Shown here: in pieces, positions 23,947 to 32,482 of the stretch
Position numbering within the stretch: the stretch's first letter is position 1
Layout of the letters: every line of letters begins with the position of its first letter
Assembly: GCA_013697785.1 (NCBI GenBank)
Contig: JACCWE010000077.1
Span: 1-34,303 of the forward strand
From: Gemmatimonadaceae bacterium
GTDB lineage: Bacteria > Gemmatimonadota > Gemmatimonadetes > Gemmatimonadales > Gemmatimonadaceae
Direction: 5' to 3'
Length of the DNA stretch: 34,303 nt
Program-made: the position numbers and the translations under genes
The notes under the pieces: model-generated
What the model was told of the DNA's origin: nothing
Seen by the model: the letters and a program-made list of their open reading frames with translations, nothing else
Database searches by the model: none

Positions 23947-24402
23947 ATGCGCATCACTACGTGGGCCGAGTATGGGTTGATCAGCGCGCTGCATCTTGCC
24001 CGTCGCACGGATGACGGGCCAGTCACCGGGCGCGATCTCGCCGCGCGCGAGAAGCTCCCCGCGGACTACGTCGAGCAGATCATGCTGCGGCTTCGCCGCG
24101 CCGAGATCGTTCGCAGCACGCGCGGTGCGCATGGCGGCTACATGCTCGCACGAAAGCCCGACGAAATCTCCGTGCGCGAGATCATCCAGGCGTCCGAGCT
24201 CTCGACCTTCGATCTCCACTGCGTCTCGCATCCGGTAAACAGCGAGCGATGCTCTGCCTCGGGCGAGTGCAGCATTCGTCCCGTGTGGATGCTCCTGCAG
24301 CAGAAGATCGACGACGTGCTCGAAGGCGTGCACCTTTCGGATCTGCTCTACGGAGAGCAGACCGTGCGCGGTCGCGTCGGCTTGCCGATTCTCACCGTCT
24401 AG
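23947..24402 (+). CDS. Rrf2-family transcriptional regulator with three cysteines (IscR/NsrR-like)
   Basis: 151 residues. The winged-helix part starts MRITTWAEYGLISALHLARR and includes PADYVEQIMLRLRRAEIVRS and TRGAHGGYMLARKPDEISV, typical of Rrf2. The cysteine loop HCVSHPVNSERCSASGECSI holds three cysteines (spacing 9 then 5), so an Fe-S cluster sensor is likely. Start ATG 23947 is the first that gives the family N-terminus; an open frame 12 codons earlier is not used. It may sense Fe-S status, NO or redox stress and could control the redox genes nearby or itself. Target is not readable. Confidence 0.9.
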   Translation: MRITTWAEYGLISALHLARRTDDGPVTGRDLAAREKLPADYVEQIMLRLRRAEIVRSTRGAHGGYMLARKPDEISVREIIQASELSTFDLHCVSHPVNSERCSASGECSIRPVWMLLQQKIDDVLEGVHLSDLLYGEQTVRGRVGLPILTV

Positions 24403-24416
24403 AGCAGCGGCGACCC

Positions 24417-24944
24417 GTGATACGGTCGCTCAGGGCGTGGACGCTCGATCGTGAGCAGCGACGGCGCGCCGCAACGTACGTCACTGCGCTGTTCGTCGAG
24501 CCCTCCGAAGAGGACGTCGAGTGGTTGAGCGTGAACGGCACCGACTGCGATGCCGATCACGCGCGATGGGAGCTTCGTTATGCACGGCGCGCACTGGGAC
24601 TGCTCGGTGCACAGCGTGACGCCCTCGACGATCGCACCGCATCACTCGTGGCCGCCGCGCTCGCACGCGAGCTCGCGAACGACCGCGCTGTTGCGCCGGG
24701 AAAGATCCGCGTGGCCGAGCGGCAGTTGAACGCGCGACTCACCGCGTACGGCGACGCGCTCAACAATCGCGAGGGCGAGGGGAGCGGCTGGCATCTCGGC
24801 CGCGCGCTGCTCGACTTCGCGGGGCATCGCGACGCCGCGCGCCCCGAGATCGTCGCGCACGCTGGCGATCTGCTCGCGCGCTACATGGGCGAGGCAAACG
24901 CCGCGCTTCGCAAGAATTTCGGAGCGGCGACGCTCCCCGGATGA
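24417..24944 (+). CDS. Hypothetical protein after the Rrf2 regulator
   Basis: 175 residues from a GTG at 24417, 14 bases after the regulator stop. The protein is helix-rich and charged: REQRRRAATYVTALFVEPSE, DADHARWELRYARRALGLLG, LDDRTASLVAAALARELAND and RGEGSGWHLGRAL-like segments, with many Arg and Ala. No membrane helix or signal. It probably depends on the regulator transcript. I do not recognise a family. A strong hairpin right after the stop ends the transcript. Confidence 0.65.
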   Translation: MIRSLRAWTLDREQRRRAATYVTALFVEPSEEDVEWLSVNGTDCDADHARWELRYARRALGLLGAQRDALDDRTASLVAAALARELANDRAVAPGKIRVAERQLNARLTAYGDALNNREGEGSGWHLGRALLDFAGHRDAARPEIVAHAGDLLARYMGEANAALRKNFGAATLPG

Positions 24945-24947
24945 ACG

Positions 24948-24978
24948 AACGGGCGACCGCTTTCGCGGATCGCCCGTT
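24948..24978. terminator. Strong hairpin, shared terminator of convergent transcripts
   Basis: AACGGGCGA (24948-24956) pairs with TCGCCCGTT (24970-24978), plus an inner CGC/GCG pair and TTTC loop. It begins three bases after the plus-strand stop and eight bases beyond the 3' end of the minus-strand tRNA-Leu, so it can end both transcripts. There is no T-tract on either side. Confidence 0.6.
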
Positions 24979-24985
24979 GCTCTGC

Positions 24986-25070
<85 letters not shown>

Positions 25071-25080
25071 GTGAGCGAAA

Positions 25081-25109
25081 AAGTTACGAGCACGATGAGG
25101 CAAAGTCAA
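25081..25109 (-). promoter_or_regulatory. Promoter of tRNA-Leu
   Basis: On the minus strand, -35 TTGACT (25104-25109), 17-base spacer and -10 TAACTT (25081-25086), ten bases before the tRNA 5' end. Near-consensus; divergent from the smpB promoter. Confidence 0.75.
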
Positions 25110-25118
25110 CGCGCACCG

Positions 25119-25147
25119 TTGCTTGGCGCATCGGTCACTTCTAAGTT
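25119..25147 (+). promoter_or_regulatory. Promoter of smpB
   Basis: -35 TTGCTT (25119-25124), 17-base spacer, -10 TAAGTT (25142-25147), giving a leader of about 60 bases. The -35 is nine bases from the -35 of the divergent tRNA-Leu promoter. Confidence 0.65.
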
Positions 25148-25214
25148 GTGAAGGGCGGGATGCGAGCGCGTCCGGTGACCGCTCTCCCCGCCACGAGTCT
25201 CTATAGAGCGTCCC

Positions 25215-25685
25215 ATGCCCACAGATGCCGAGCAGGACGGGCATAAGATCATTGCCCGAAACAAGCGCGCCCGTCACGACTATCAGATCATCGATGCGTG
25301 GGAGGCCGGCATTGTGCTCACGGGGACCGAGGTCAAGTCGCTCCGCGATGGAAAGGCAAACCTCACCGACAGTTACGGCATTCTGAACGATGGAGAAGTC
25401 TTTCTGCTCAATCTCCACATTTCGCCGTACGAGCAGGGGAACAGGTTCAACCATGAGCCGACGCGCACGCGCAAGCTGCTCATGCACCGCAAGGAGATCC
25501 GCAAGCTGATTGGTGCCGTCGAGCGCCAGGGGCTCACGCTGGTCCCGCTCGAGATGTACTTCAAGCGTGGAGTCGCGAAGGTGACGATCGCACTGGGCAA
25601 GGGAAAGAAGCTGCACGACAAGCGCGCGGACGAGAAAAAGCGCGAAGACCAGCGCGACATGGCGCGCGCGGTGCGCGCTCGATGA
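25215..25685 (+). CDS. smpB: SsrA-binding protein SmpB
   Basis: 156 residues. SmpB carries tmRNA into stalled ribosomes for trans-translation. Conserved parts: KIIARNKRARHDYQIIDAWE at the N-terminus, GIVLTGTEVKSLRDGKANLT, FLLNLHISPYEQGNRFNHEP, the basic RTRKLLMHRKEIRKLIGAVE, VPLEMYFKRGVAKVTIALGK, and a Lys/Arg/Asp tail (HDKRADEKKREDQRDMARA) that enters the mRNA channel. Length is typical. It heads an operon: the amidase start overlaps its stop as ATGA. The tmRNA gene itself is not in the window. Confidence 0.97.
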   Translation: MPTDAEQDGHKIIARNKRARHDYQIIDAWEAGIVLTGTEVKSLRDGKANLTDSYGILNDGEVFLLNLHISPYEQGNRFNHEPTRTRKLLMHRKEIRKLIGAVERQGLTLVPLEMYFKRGVAKVTIALGKGKKLHDKRADEKKREDQRDMARAVRAR

Positions 25686-26890
25686 TCGGAGCGGTTCTCG
25701 TCGCGCTGCAGCTGGCGTCGGCGACGCCGTCCGTTCTGTCAGTCCGCGCCGGCGAGAGCGAGAGCATCGTGCCACTCGTCGAGACCAACATTGGCGCAGC
25801 GATCTCGATCGAGCGGCTGGCGCCGCTGGTACCGCTCGCCATCGCGAATCTCGGCAATGGACGCTTCGCGGTGAGAGTCGCCGGCGTCGACATGGAGATC
25901 CGCGACCAGCTGCCCTTCGCGAAGGTGAGCGGGCAGATCGTACCGCTCGCGGCCGCGCCGTTCGTGGTCGAGGGACATCTCTATGTTCCCTTTCAGCTCG
26001 TCGCCGAGCTGCTGCCGCGCGTCGCGTCCGACCGGCTGCGCTACAATCCGGGACGCGCCGAGCTTCGCTTTACCGGCTCGCCCGCAAATTCGAGTGTCGC
26101 GCTGCTCCCCGCGGCCAGCGTCACCGAGAGACGCGCCGCACCGAGTCGTCCCGGCACTCGCACGCGAAAGCGACGCATCATCGTCGACGCCGGCCACGGC
26201 GGCCCCGATACCGGCATGCACGGTCCGATCGGCGGGCGCTGGACGATCTACGAGAAAAACATCACGCTCTCCGTCGCGCACAAGCTCGACACCGCTCTCC
26301 GGGCGCGCGGAATGAGCGTGACGATGACGCGCACGCGCGACACGCTGATCACACTGGGCGACCAGGGCAAGATCGCGAACGGGGCACACGGCGATGTCTT
26401 CGTCTCGATCCACGTGAACGCCGCGAATCTGGCCTGGCACAAGCCGGCCGAGGCACGCGGCTACGAGACGTACTTTCTCGCGGAGGCGAAGACGGAGGAC
26501 GCGAAGCGCGTCGAGAAGATGGAGAACGAGTCGGTGCACTTCGAGGGCGGCCCGTCGAGCGGGAAGGACGATCCGCTCACCTTCATCACGATGGACATGG
26601 CGCAGAACGAGCACCTGCGCGAATCGAGCGAGCTCGCCGAAATCATCCAGCGTCGTCTCGGCGCCGTCGAGGAAGGACCGAGCCGCGGCGTGAAGCAGGC
26701 CGGCTTCATGGTGCTGGTGCGGGCGTACATGCCCGCCGTGCTCGTGGAGATCGGCTTCGGGACGAACGCCGAGGAAGCGCGCTTCCTCTCGAATCCGGTG
26801 AAGCAGCGCGCGATCGCCAATGCGATCGCCAACGGCGTGAACGAATATCTCGACAACTACGAGCGCAGGCTCGGCAGCACCACTCCGTGA
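25682..26890 (+). CDS. N-acetylmuramoyl-L-alanine amidase (Amidase_3 family)
   Basis: 402 residues. The N-terminus (IGAVLVALQLASATPSVLSV) is a signal peptide. Residues about 30-150 form a region resembling a copper-amine-oxidase-N-like/stalk domain (EGHLYVPFQLVAELLPRVAS). From about 160 the Amidase_3 domain has zinc ligands in IIVDAGHGGPDTGM, the Glu in IYEKNITLSVAHKL, SIHVNAANLAW, and catalytic Glu in AVLVEIGFGTNAEEA. It cuts the lactyl-peptide bond of peptidoglycan outside the cytoplasmic membrane, as in daughter-cell separation. Overlaps on both sides put it with smpB and pyrD in one transcript, an unrelated mix. Confidence 0.93.
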   Translation: MIGAVLVALQLASATPSVLSVRAGESESIVPLVETNIGAAISIERLAPLVPLAIANLGNGRFAVRVAGVDMEIRDQLPFAKVSGQIVPLAAAPFVVEGHLYVPFQLVAELLPRVASDRLRYNPGRAELRFTGSPANSSVALLPAASVTERRAAPSRPGTRTRKRRIIVDAGHGGPDTGMHGPIGGRWTIYEKNITLSVAHKLDTALRARGMSVTMTRTRDTLITLGDQGKIANGAHGDVFVSIHVNAANLAWHKPAEARGYETYFLAEAKTEDAKRVEKMENESVHFEGGPSSGKDDPLTFITMDMAQNEHLRESSELAEIIQRRLGAVEEGPSRGVKQAGFMVLVRAYMPAVLVEIGFGTNAEEARFLSNPVKQRAIANAIANGVNEYLDNYERRLGSTTP

Positions 26891-27816
26891 GCGACGAGAC
26901 GCTCGCGGTCGATGTCGCTGGGATCCACTTTCAGAATCCCGTGTTGCTTGCGTCGGGAACCGCAGCCTACGGACGCGAGATCGCCGGTGTGATCGATCTC
27001 GAGTCGCTGGGCGGGATCTTCACGAAGGCCGTGAGTCCGAGGCCGCGCAATGGCGCGCCGCCGCTCCGAGTGGTGGATACGCCGGGCGGGATGCTCAATG
27101 CAATCGGGTTGGCGAATCCGGGCGTGGCGGATGTGCGCGCGCACGATCTGCCGTGGCTCGCAGCGAATGTGTCGAGCGCGCGCGTGATCGTGAATGTGGT
27201 GGGCGACATGGTGGAGGATTACGCGACGGTGGTGAGCGAGCTCGCGAACGAGAAGGGAATCGATGGCTTCGAGCTGAACGTGAGCTGTCCGAACACGAAG
27301 GCGGGCGGGCTCGAGTTCGGGGCCGATCCGCGTGCGCTCGCCGAGGTCGTGCGCGGGGCGCGTGCGGCGACGAAGCGGCCGCTGTTCGTAAAGCTCAGTC
27401 CTGCGCTCGCGGACATCGCGAGCGCGGCGAAAATCGCGGTGGATGCCGGCGCGGATGCGATCTCGCTCGTGAACACGCTGCCGGGACTCGTCATCGATGT
27501 CGAGCGCCGGCGTCCGGCGCTCGGCTTCGGCACCGGCGGGTTGAGCGGCTCGGCGCTTCTTCCCGTCGGCGTGCGCGCCACGTGGATGGTGCGTCGCGCG
27601 GTCGAGGTCCCGATCGTGGGTGTAGGCGGCATCACGAAAGGGACGGATGCGGTGCAGTATCTGCTCGCCGGCGCGTCGCTCGTAGCGCTCGGCACCGCCG
27701 CGCTGCGGGATCCTCGCGCGCCCGAGCGCGTGGTGCGCGAGCTCGGCGCGTGGTGCCGCGCGCACGACGTGCGCGTGGTGCGCGAGCTCACGGGCACACT
27801 GGAGTGGGTATCGTGA
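26887..27816 (+). CDS. pyrD: Dihydroorotate dehydrogenase, class 1 (1B-like)
   Basis: 309 residues from GTG overlapping the amidase stop. Makes orotate from dihydroorotate in pyrimidine synthesis. FMN-site and catalytic motifs: NPVLLASGTAAYGREIAG, SPRPRNGAPPLRVVDTPGGM, LNAIGLANPGV, and the catalytic cysteine in ELNVSCPNTKAGGLEFG (class 2 enzymes have serine). Later PLFVKLSPALADI, DAISLVNTLPGLVIDV and VGVGGITKGTDAVQYLLAGA. Class 1B enzymes normally work with PyrK, an FAD/2Fe-2S subunit, but no pyrK lies here. pyrF follows with a GTGA overlap. Confidence 0.94.
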   Translation: MSDETLAVDVAGIHFQNPVLLASGTAAYGREIAGVIDLESLGGIFTKAVSPRPRNGAPPLRVVDTPGGMLNAIGLANPGVADVRAHDLPWLAANVSSARVIVNVVGDMVEDYATVVSELANEKGIDGFELNVSCPNTKAGGLEFGADPRALAEVVRGARAATKRPLFVKLSPALADIASAAKIAVDAGADAISLVNTLPGLVIDVERRRPALGFGTGGLSGSALLPVGVRATWMVRRAVEVPIVGVGGITKGTDAVQYLLAGASLVALGTAALRDPRAPERVVRELGAWCRAHDVRVVRELTGTLEWVS

Positions 27817-28499
27817 AGCCACGCGCCATCGTCGCGCTCGACGTTCCGGATGCGGAGTCCGCCTCGGCGCTCCTCATGCGGCTCGGGGCGGAGGCGGATT
27901 TCGTGAAGGTCGGGAGCGAGCTATTCACTGCCGCCGGGCCGGAGCTGGTTGGGCGGATGCGAGCCGAGCGGCGGGATGTGTTCCTCGATCTCAAGTGGCA
28001 CGACATACCGACGACCGTGCGCAACGCGGCGCGTGCGGCGGCAATGCTCGACGTGCGGCTCGTGACGGTCCACGCGTCCGGTGGGCGTGCGATGCTCGAT
28101 GCGGCGGTCGAGGGGGCGGGCAGCACCTGCGGCGTGCTGGCGGTGACGGTGCTCACGTCGTTCGACGCGGCGTCACTCGGTGAGACGTGGGGGAGGCCGG
28201 TCGCGCAGGTCGAGGACGAAGTGCTGCGGCTGGCGGAGCTGGCGCGGGGTGCCGGCGCCCACGGCATCGTCTGCAGCGGCGCGGAGGCGGCGGCTGTTCG
28301 CGCGGTGTATGGCAACACCCTCCGGCTCCTGATCCCTGGGATCAGGCTTCCGGGAGGCGAGGCGCACGATCAGGCGCGGGTGGTGACGCCCGAGGGCGCG
28401 CTCGCCGCGGGGGCGAGCTATCTGGTGCTGGGGCGCGCGGTGACTGCTGCGCCGGATCCGGGCTCGGCGCTGGCGGCCGTTCGGCGCGCGATCGACTAG
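27813..28499 (+). CDS. pyrF: Orotidine 5'-phosphate decarboxylase
   Basis: 228 residues from GTG overlapping the pyrD stop. Decarboxylates OMP to UMP, the last step of UMP synthesis. Core motif FLDLKWHDIPTTVRNAARAA contains the catalytic Asp-Lys-Asp set. Substrate phosphate and base contacts are in LIPGIRLPGGEAHDQARVVT and SYLVLGRAVTAAPDP. Length is typical of the shorter, group I enzymes. A large inverted repeat starts at its stop codon, likely the end of the smpB-to-pyrF transcript. Confidence 0.95.
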   Translation: MKPRAIVALDVPDAESASALLMRLGAEADFVKVGSELFTAAGPELVGRMRAERRDVFLDLKWHDIPTTVRNAARAAAMLDVRLVTVHASGGRAMLDAAVEGAGSTCGVLAVTVLTSFDAASLGETWGRPVAQVEDEVLRLAELARGAGAHGIVCSGAEAAAVRAVYGNTLRLLIPGIRLPGGEAHDQARVVTPEGALAAGASYLVLGRAVTAAPDPGSALAAVRRAID

Positions 28500-28540
28500 T
28501 AGCTGCGGGGTCCCAAAAACGGGCTTTTGCCACAGCTACT
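28498..28540 (+). terminator. Terminator-like inverted repeat after pyrF
   Basis: AGTAGCTG (28498-28505) pairs with CAGCTACT (28533-28540), and an inner CAAAA (28514-28518) pairs with TTTTG (28525-28529). The outer stem starts inside the pyrF stop codon. It separates the pyrimidine genes from the ribosomal promoter. Confidence 0.55.
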
Positions 28541-28607
28541 CAGTCCGGCACTTCCAGTGAGACGTTTGCGTTCATTACGCAGTGGGGCCGATCCGCGACA
28601 TCCTCGC

Positions 28608-28636
28608 TTGCCTGTCATGGCTAAGTAGGGTATATT
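28608..28636 (+). promoter_or_regulatory. Promoter of the rpmJ-rpsM-rpsK operon
   Basis: -35 TTGCCT (28608-28613), 17-base spacer, -10 TATATT (28631-28636). Transcription would begin about 28643, giving a leader of roughly 40 bases before rpmJ. The rest of the 183-base gap (28500-28682) holds the inverted repeat and no gene. Confidence 0.75.
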
Positions 28637-28682
28637 GCGAGACTTGGCCGGAAATTTTTACGTCACAACCGGAGTTTTTTTT

Positions 28683-28799
28683 GTGAAAGTCCGTAGCAGC
28701 GTGAAGCCCATTTGTGAGCACTGCAAGGTGGTCAAGCGTAACGGCGTGACCCGCATCATTTGCAAGCGCAACCCGAAGCACAAGCAGCGGCAGGGTTAA
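28683..28799 (+). CDS. rpmJ: Ribosomal protein L36 (bL36)
   Basis: 38 residues, complete, from a GTG start with GGAG eight bases upstream and eight T between. The sequence [20 protein letters not shown] and [14 protein letters not shown] is the zinc-binding form of L36, with ligands CxxC...C...H. Part of the large ribosomal subunit. The stop is three bases before rpsM. The usual neighbours infA and secY are not next to it; upstream is pyrF. Confidence 0.96.
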   Translation: MKVRSSVKPICEHCKVVKRNGVTRIICKRNPKHKQRQG

Positions 28800-28802
28800 C
28801 GA

Positions 28803-29180
28803 ATGGCGCGAATTGCAGGCGTCGATCTCCCTCGGGACAAGAAGGTCGAGATCGGTCTCACGTACATATTCGGTATCGGCCGCGAGCTCGCGCGCCGTAT
28901 CGTCGAGAGCACCGGCGTGAGTGCCGACCTCCGCATCAAGGATCTCAATGATGCGGACGTCAACCGGCTTCGTCAGGCGATCGAAAAGGACTATCGCGTC
29001 GAAGGCGCGCTGCGCACCGAAGTGGCGATGAACATCAAGCGACTGATGGACATCGGCTCGTACCGGGGCATTCGTCATCGCCGCGGTCTTCCCGTGCGTG
29101 GCCAGCGGACGCACACGAACGCGCGCACCAAGAAGGGTCCGCGTCGCGCGATCGCCGGCAAGAAGAAGATCACGAAGTAA
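28803..29180 (+). CDS. rpsM: Ribosomal protein S13 (uS13)
   Basis: 125 residues. [20 protein letters not shown] at the N-terminus, then [20 protein letters not shown] and the C-terminal tail [20 protein letters not shown] followed by [16 protein letters not shown]. It lies in the head of the small subunit and touches P-site tRNA with the tail. The start ATG is three bases after rpmJ. Confidence 0.98.
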   Translation: MARIAGVDLPRDKKVEIGLTYIFGIGRELARRIVESTGVSADLRIKDLNDADVNRLRQAIEKDYRVEGALRTEVAMNIKRLMDIGSYRGIRHRRGLPVRGQRTHTNARTKKGPRRAIAGKKKITK

Positions 29181-29238
29181 TCGGCGAAATGGCGCGAGAT
29201 GCGCCCTTCCGCTCTTTCTCCAGCTCTCCACACAGCGC

Positions 29239-29631
29239 ATGGCAACTGCAAAAACCGGCTCGGCCAAGAAGTCGAAGCGCGTCGTCGATCCCGAGGGGAT
29301 CGCCCACGTCAACGCGACCTTCAACAACACGATGATCACCATTACCGATATGCATGGTAATACGATCTCGTGGGCATCTTCGGGAAAGGCGGGCTTCAAG
29401 GGCAGCAAGAAGTCCACGCCGTTCGCCGCCACCGTCGCCGCCGAAGCATGCGCGCGCGAAGCGCTCGGCCTCGGCCTCAAGCGCGTGCACGTTCGCGTGC
29501 AGGGACCGGGGAGCGGACGCGAGTCTGCGATCCAGGCGCTTGCCGCCGCGGGCCTTCAGGTTCGCTCGATCAAGGATGTCACGCCGATTCCGCACAACGG
29601 TTGCCGCCCGCCGAAGCGTCGTCGCGTGTGA
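29239..29631 (+). CDS. rpsK: Ribosomal protein S11 (uS11)
   Basis: 130 residues. Landmarks are [60 protein letters not shown] and the C-terminal [16 protein letters not shown]. Platform protein of the small subunit. The ATG at 29239 is chosen because it gives the family N-terminus; the frame is open further upstream across the rpsM end, without homology. 58 bases separate it from rpsM. A strong terminator follows, so rpsK ends this operon rather than leading into rpsD. Confidence 0.97.
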   Translation: MATAKTGSAKKSKRVVDPEGIAHVNATFNNTMITITDMHGNTISWASSGKAGFKGSKKSTPFAATVAAEACAREALGLGLKRVHVRVQGPGSGRESAIQALAAAGLQVRSIKDVTPIPHNGCRPPKRRRV

Positions 29632-29637
29632 TTCACG

Positions 29638-29663
29638 AGAGCCGGGCTCAGTCGCCCGGCTCT
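29638..29663 (+). terminator. Rho-independent-type terminator after rpsK
   Basis: AGAGCCGGGC (29638-29647) pairs with GCCCGGCTCT (29654-29663) around loop TCAGTC, with a short T run directly after. Ten perfect base pairs, seven bases past the rpsK stop. Confidence 0.75.
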
Positions 29664-29701
29664 TTGCAGGTGTAGCCGCAGTCGCACCATCTGGGTCGGG
29701 A

Positions 29702-29768
29702 CCCTAATTCCCATACGAGTTCACCACGCATTAGGGGCGGGGTGAAGCGTCGCCGGAACATTTCCGGT
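29702..29768 (+). promoter_or_regulatory. Structured rpoA leader: inverted repeat plus hairpin
   Basis: CCCTAAT (29702-29708) and ATTAGGG (29730-29736) can pair, enclosing 21 bases. A second hairpin pairs CCGGAA (29753-29758) with TTCCGG (29762-29767) over a three-base loop and extends by flanking pairs. The rpoA Shine-Dalgarno AGGA follows at 29781. No clear promoter is seen between the terminator and rpoA. The structure could be a translational control site; it is not a known motif to me. Confidence 0.45.
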
Positions 29769-29793
29769 GAGACCGAAACGAGGATTTCAAATC

Positions 29794-30858
29794 ATGGTTC
29801 AGGCAATCGATCTTACAGGGCTGGTTCGTCCGGCCCTTGTCGAGGCAACGAAGCGCGAAGACAATCAGAATGTGGCCGAGTTCCGGATGCAGCCGCTCGA
29901 GCGGGGCTTCGGATACACGCTGGGCAACGCCATGCGTCGCCTGCTGCTCTCGTCACTGCGCGGTTCCGGTGTGTGGGCATTCCGTATCGATGGCGTACTG
30001 CACGAGCATCAGACGATCCCGGGCGTCGTCGAAGACGTCCACCAGATCATCGGCAACCTGAAGTCACTCACGCTGCAGCTCGCGGACGACGTCGACGAGG
30101 CCGTTCTGCGCATCCGCAAGACGGAAGCGGGCCCCGTCACCGCTGGCGACATCGAGCAGTCTGGTGTCGTTCGCATTGGCGATCCGCGTCACCACCTGTT
30201 CACGCTGCAGGACGAGCGCGAGCTGAACGTCGAGCTGTATGTGAACAAGGGCCGCGGCTACGTCGAGGCCGATCAGCACCCGCTCGATCGCGGCCTCCCC
30301 GTCGATCTCGTTCGTGTGGACTCGATCTACAATCCCGTACGTCGTGCGAACTTCTCGGTGTCCGAGACGCGCGTCGGACAGCGCACCGATTACGACCGGT
30401 TGACGCTCACCGTCGAGACGAACGGAACGATCTCTCCCGAAGAGGCAGTGAGCTACGCGGCCGCGCTGGCGCAGACGCACTTCCAGTTCTTCGCCAACTT
30501 CGGCTCGCACGCGCAGGGCTCGGTCGCCTCCAATGGCGAGCACTCCGCGGATGGCCTCAGGCTGTCGCAGCTGTTCAAGACGCCAATCGACGAGCTGGAG
30601 CTGTCCGTCCGCTCTGTGAACTCGCTCAAGAATTCGGACATCCGCACCCTCGGCGATCTCGTTCGCCAGACGGAAGCGCAGATGCTCCAGGTGAAGAATT
30701 TCGGCAAGAAGTCGCTTCAGGAGATCGCTGATCTTCTCGAGCGTGAAGGTCTGAATTTCGGGATGCGCTACGATGACGGCGTTGAGGGCGTGCGTGTGTC
30801 CGATTGGGGAACGGCTCCCAGTCGCGCTGCCGCTGCCGCGCCAGACGACGAGGAGTAG
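29794..30858 (+). CDS. rpoA: DNA-directed RNA polymerase alpha subunit
   Basis: 354 residues, slightly longer than the usual 310-340. The N-terminal domain has FRMQPLERGFGYTLGNAMRR and LLLSSLRGSGVWAFRIDGVL, the assembly region, with GRGYVEADQH and RRANFSVSETRVGQRTDYDR later. The C-terminal domain ELSVRSVNSLKNSDIRTLGD and QVKNFGKKSLQEIADLLERE binds UP elements and activators. The extra length is a C-terminal tail ending in an acidic DDEE. The ATG at 29794 is chosen with AGGA upstream; an in-frame GTG nine codons earlier is possible. Confidence 0.97.
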   Translation: MVQAIDLTGLVRPALVEATKREDNQNVAEFRMQPLERGFGYTLGNAMRRLLLSSLRGSGVWAFRIDGVLHEHQTIPGVVEDVHQIIGNLKSLTLQLADDVDEAVLRIRKTEAGPVTAGDIEQSGVVRIGDPRHHLFTLQDERELNVELYVNKGRGYVEADQHPLDRGLPVDLVRVDSIYNPVRRANFSVSETRVGQRTDYDRLTLTVETNGTISPEEAVSYAAALAQTHFQFFANFGSHAQGSVASNGEHSADGLRLSQLFKTPIDELELSVRSVNSLKNSDIRTLGDLVRQTEAQMLQVKNFGKKSLQEIADLLEREGLNFGMRYDDGVEGVRVSDWGTAPSRAAAAAPDDEE

Positions 30859-30864
30859 ACTGCA

Positions 30865-31221
30865 ATGCGTCACAGAAAGGTTGGACGGCAGCTCCGTCGC
30901 ACGAGCGAGCAGAAGCTCGCCCTCATGCGCAGTCTCGCGAAGGCGCTGATCGAGCGCGGTGCGATCGAGACGACGGAAGCGAAGGCCAAGGAGCTCCGCC
31001 CGTTCATCGAGAAGCTGATCACCAAGGCGAAGACCGGAACGCTGCATGCGCGGCGTCTCGCGGGTCGCCACGTCCAGCATCGTGAGACGGCCGACAAGCT
31101 CTTTCAGGAAGTCGGCGTCAAGTTCGCGACGCGCAATGGCGGCTATACGCGCATTCTCAAGGTCGGTCACCGCAAGGGTGATGGAGCCGAGATGGCGCGT
31201 ATCGAGCTGATCGAGGGTTAG
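30865..31221 (+). CDS. rplQ: Ribosomal protein L17 (bL17)
   Basis: 118 residues. MRHRKVGRQLRRTSEQKLAL, then RSLAKALIERGAIETTEAKA and KELRPFIEKLITKAK give the core fold, and the C-terminus has FATRNGGYTRILKVGHRKGD. A large-subunit protein near the exit tunnel. It follows rpoA by six bases as in most bacteria. Confidence 0.98.
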   Translation: MRHRKVGRQLRRTSEQKLALMRSLAKALIERGAIETTEAKAKELRPFIEKLITKAKTGTLHARRLAGRHVQHRETADKLFQEVGVKFATRNGGYTRILKVGHRKGDGAEMARIELIEG

Positions 31222-31224
31222 GCC

Positions 31225-31437
31225 ATGTCCGGTAAAGAGTGCTACGTGTGCAAGAAGGGCGTGTCCTTCGGGAACAACGTCTCGCACGCGAACAACAAGC
31301 TGCGCCGCGTCTGGAAGCCGAATCTGCAGGTCGCGCGCATTCTGATCGACGACAAGATCACGAAGATCAAGGTCTGCACGCGCTGTCTCAGCGCGGGCAA
31401 GATTCAGCGCGCTCCGCGAGGGACCCGCGTCGCATGA
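31225..31437 (+). CDS. rpmB: Ribosomal protein L28 (bL28), zinc-binding form
   Basis: 70 residues. Zinc ligands CYVC near the start and CTRC near the end (CxxC...CxxC). KKGVSFGNNVSHANNKLRRV and WKPNLQVARILIDDKITKIK are typical of L28. It is three bases after rplQ. rpmB after rplQ is not the usual order and may be lineage-specific. It ends the operon: a terminator lies 25 bases downstream. Confidence 0.94.
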   Translation: MSGKECYVCKKGVSFGNNVSHANNKLRRVWKPNLQVARILIDDKITKIKVCTRCLSAGKIQRAPRGTRVA

Positions 31438-32481
<1,044 letters not shown>

Positions 32482-32482
32482 C

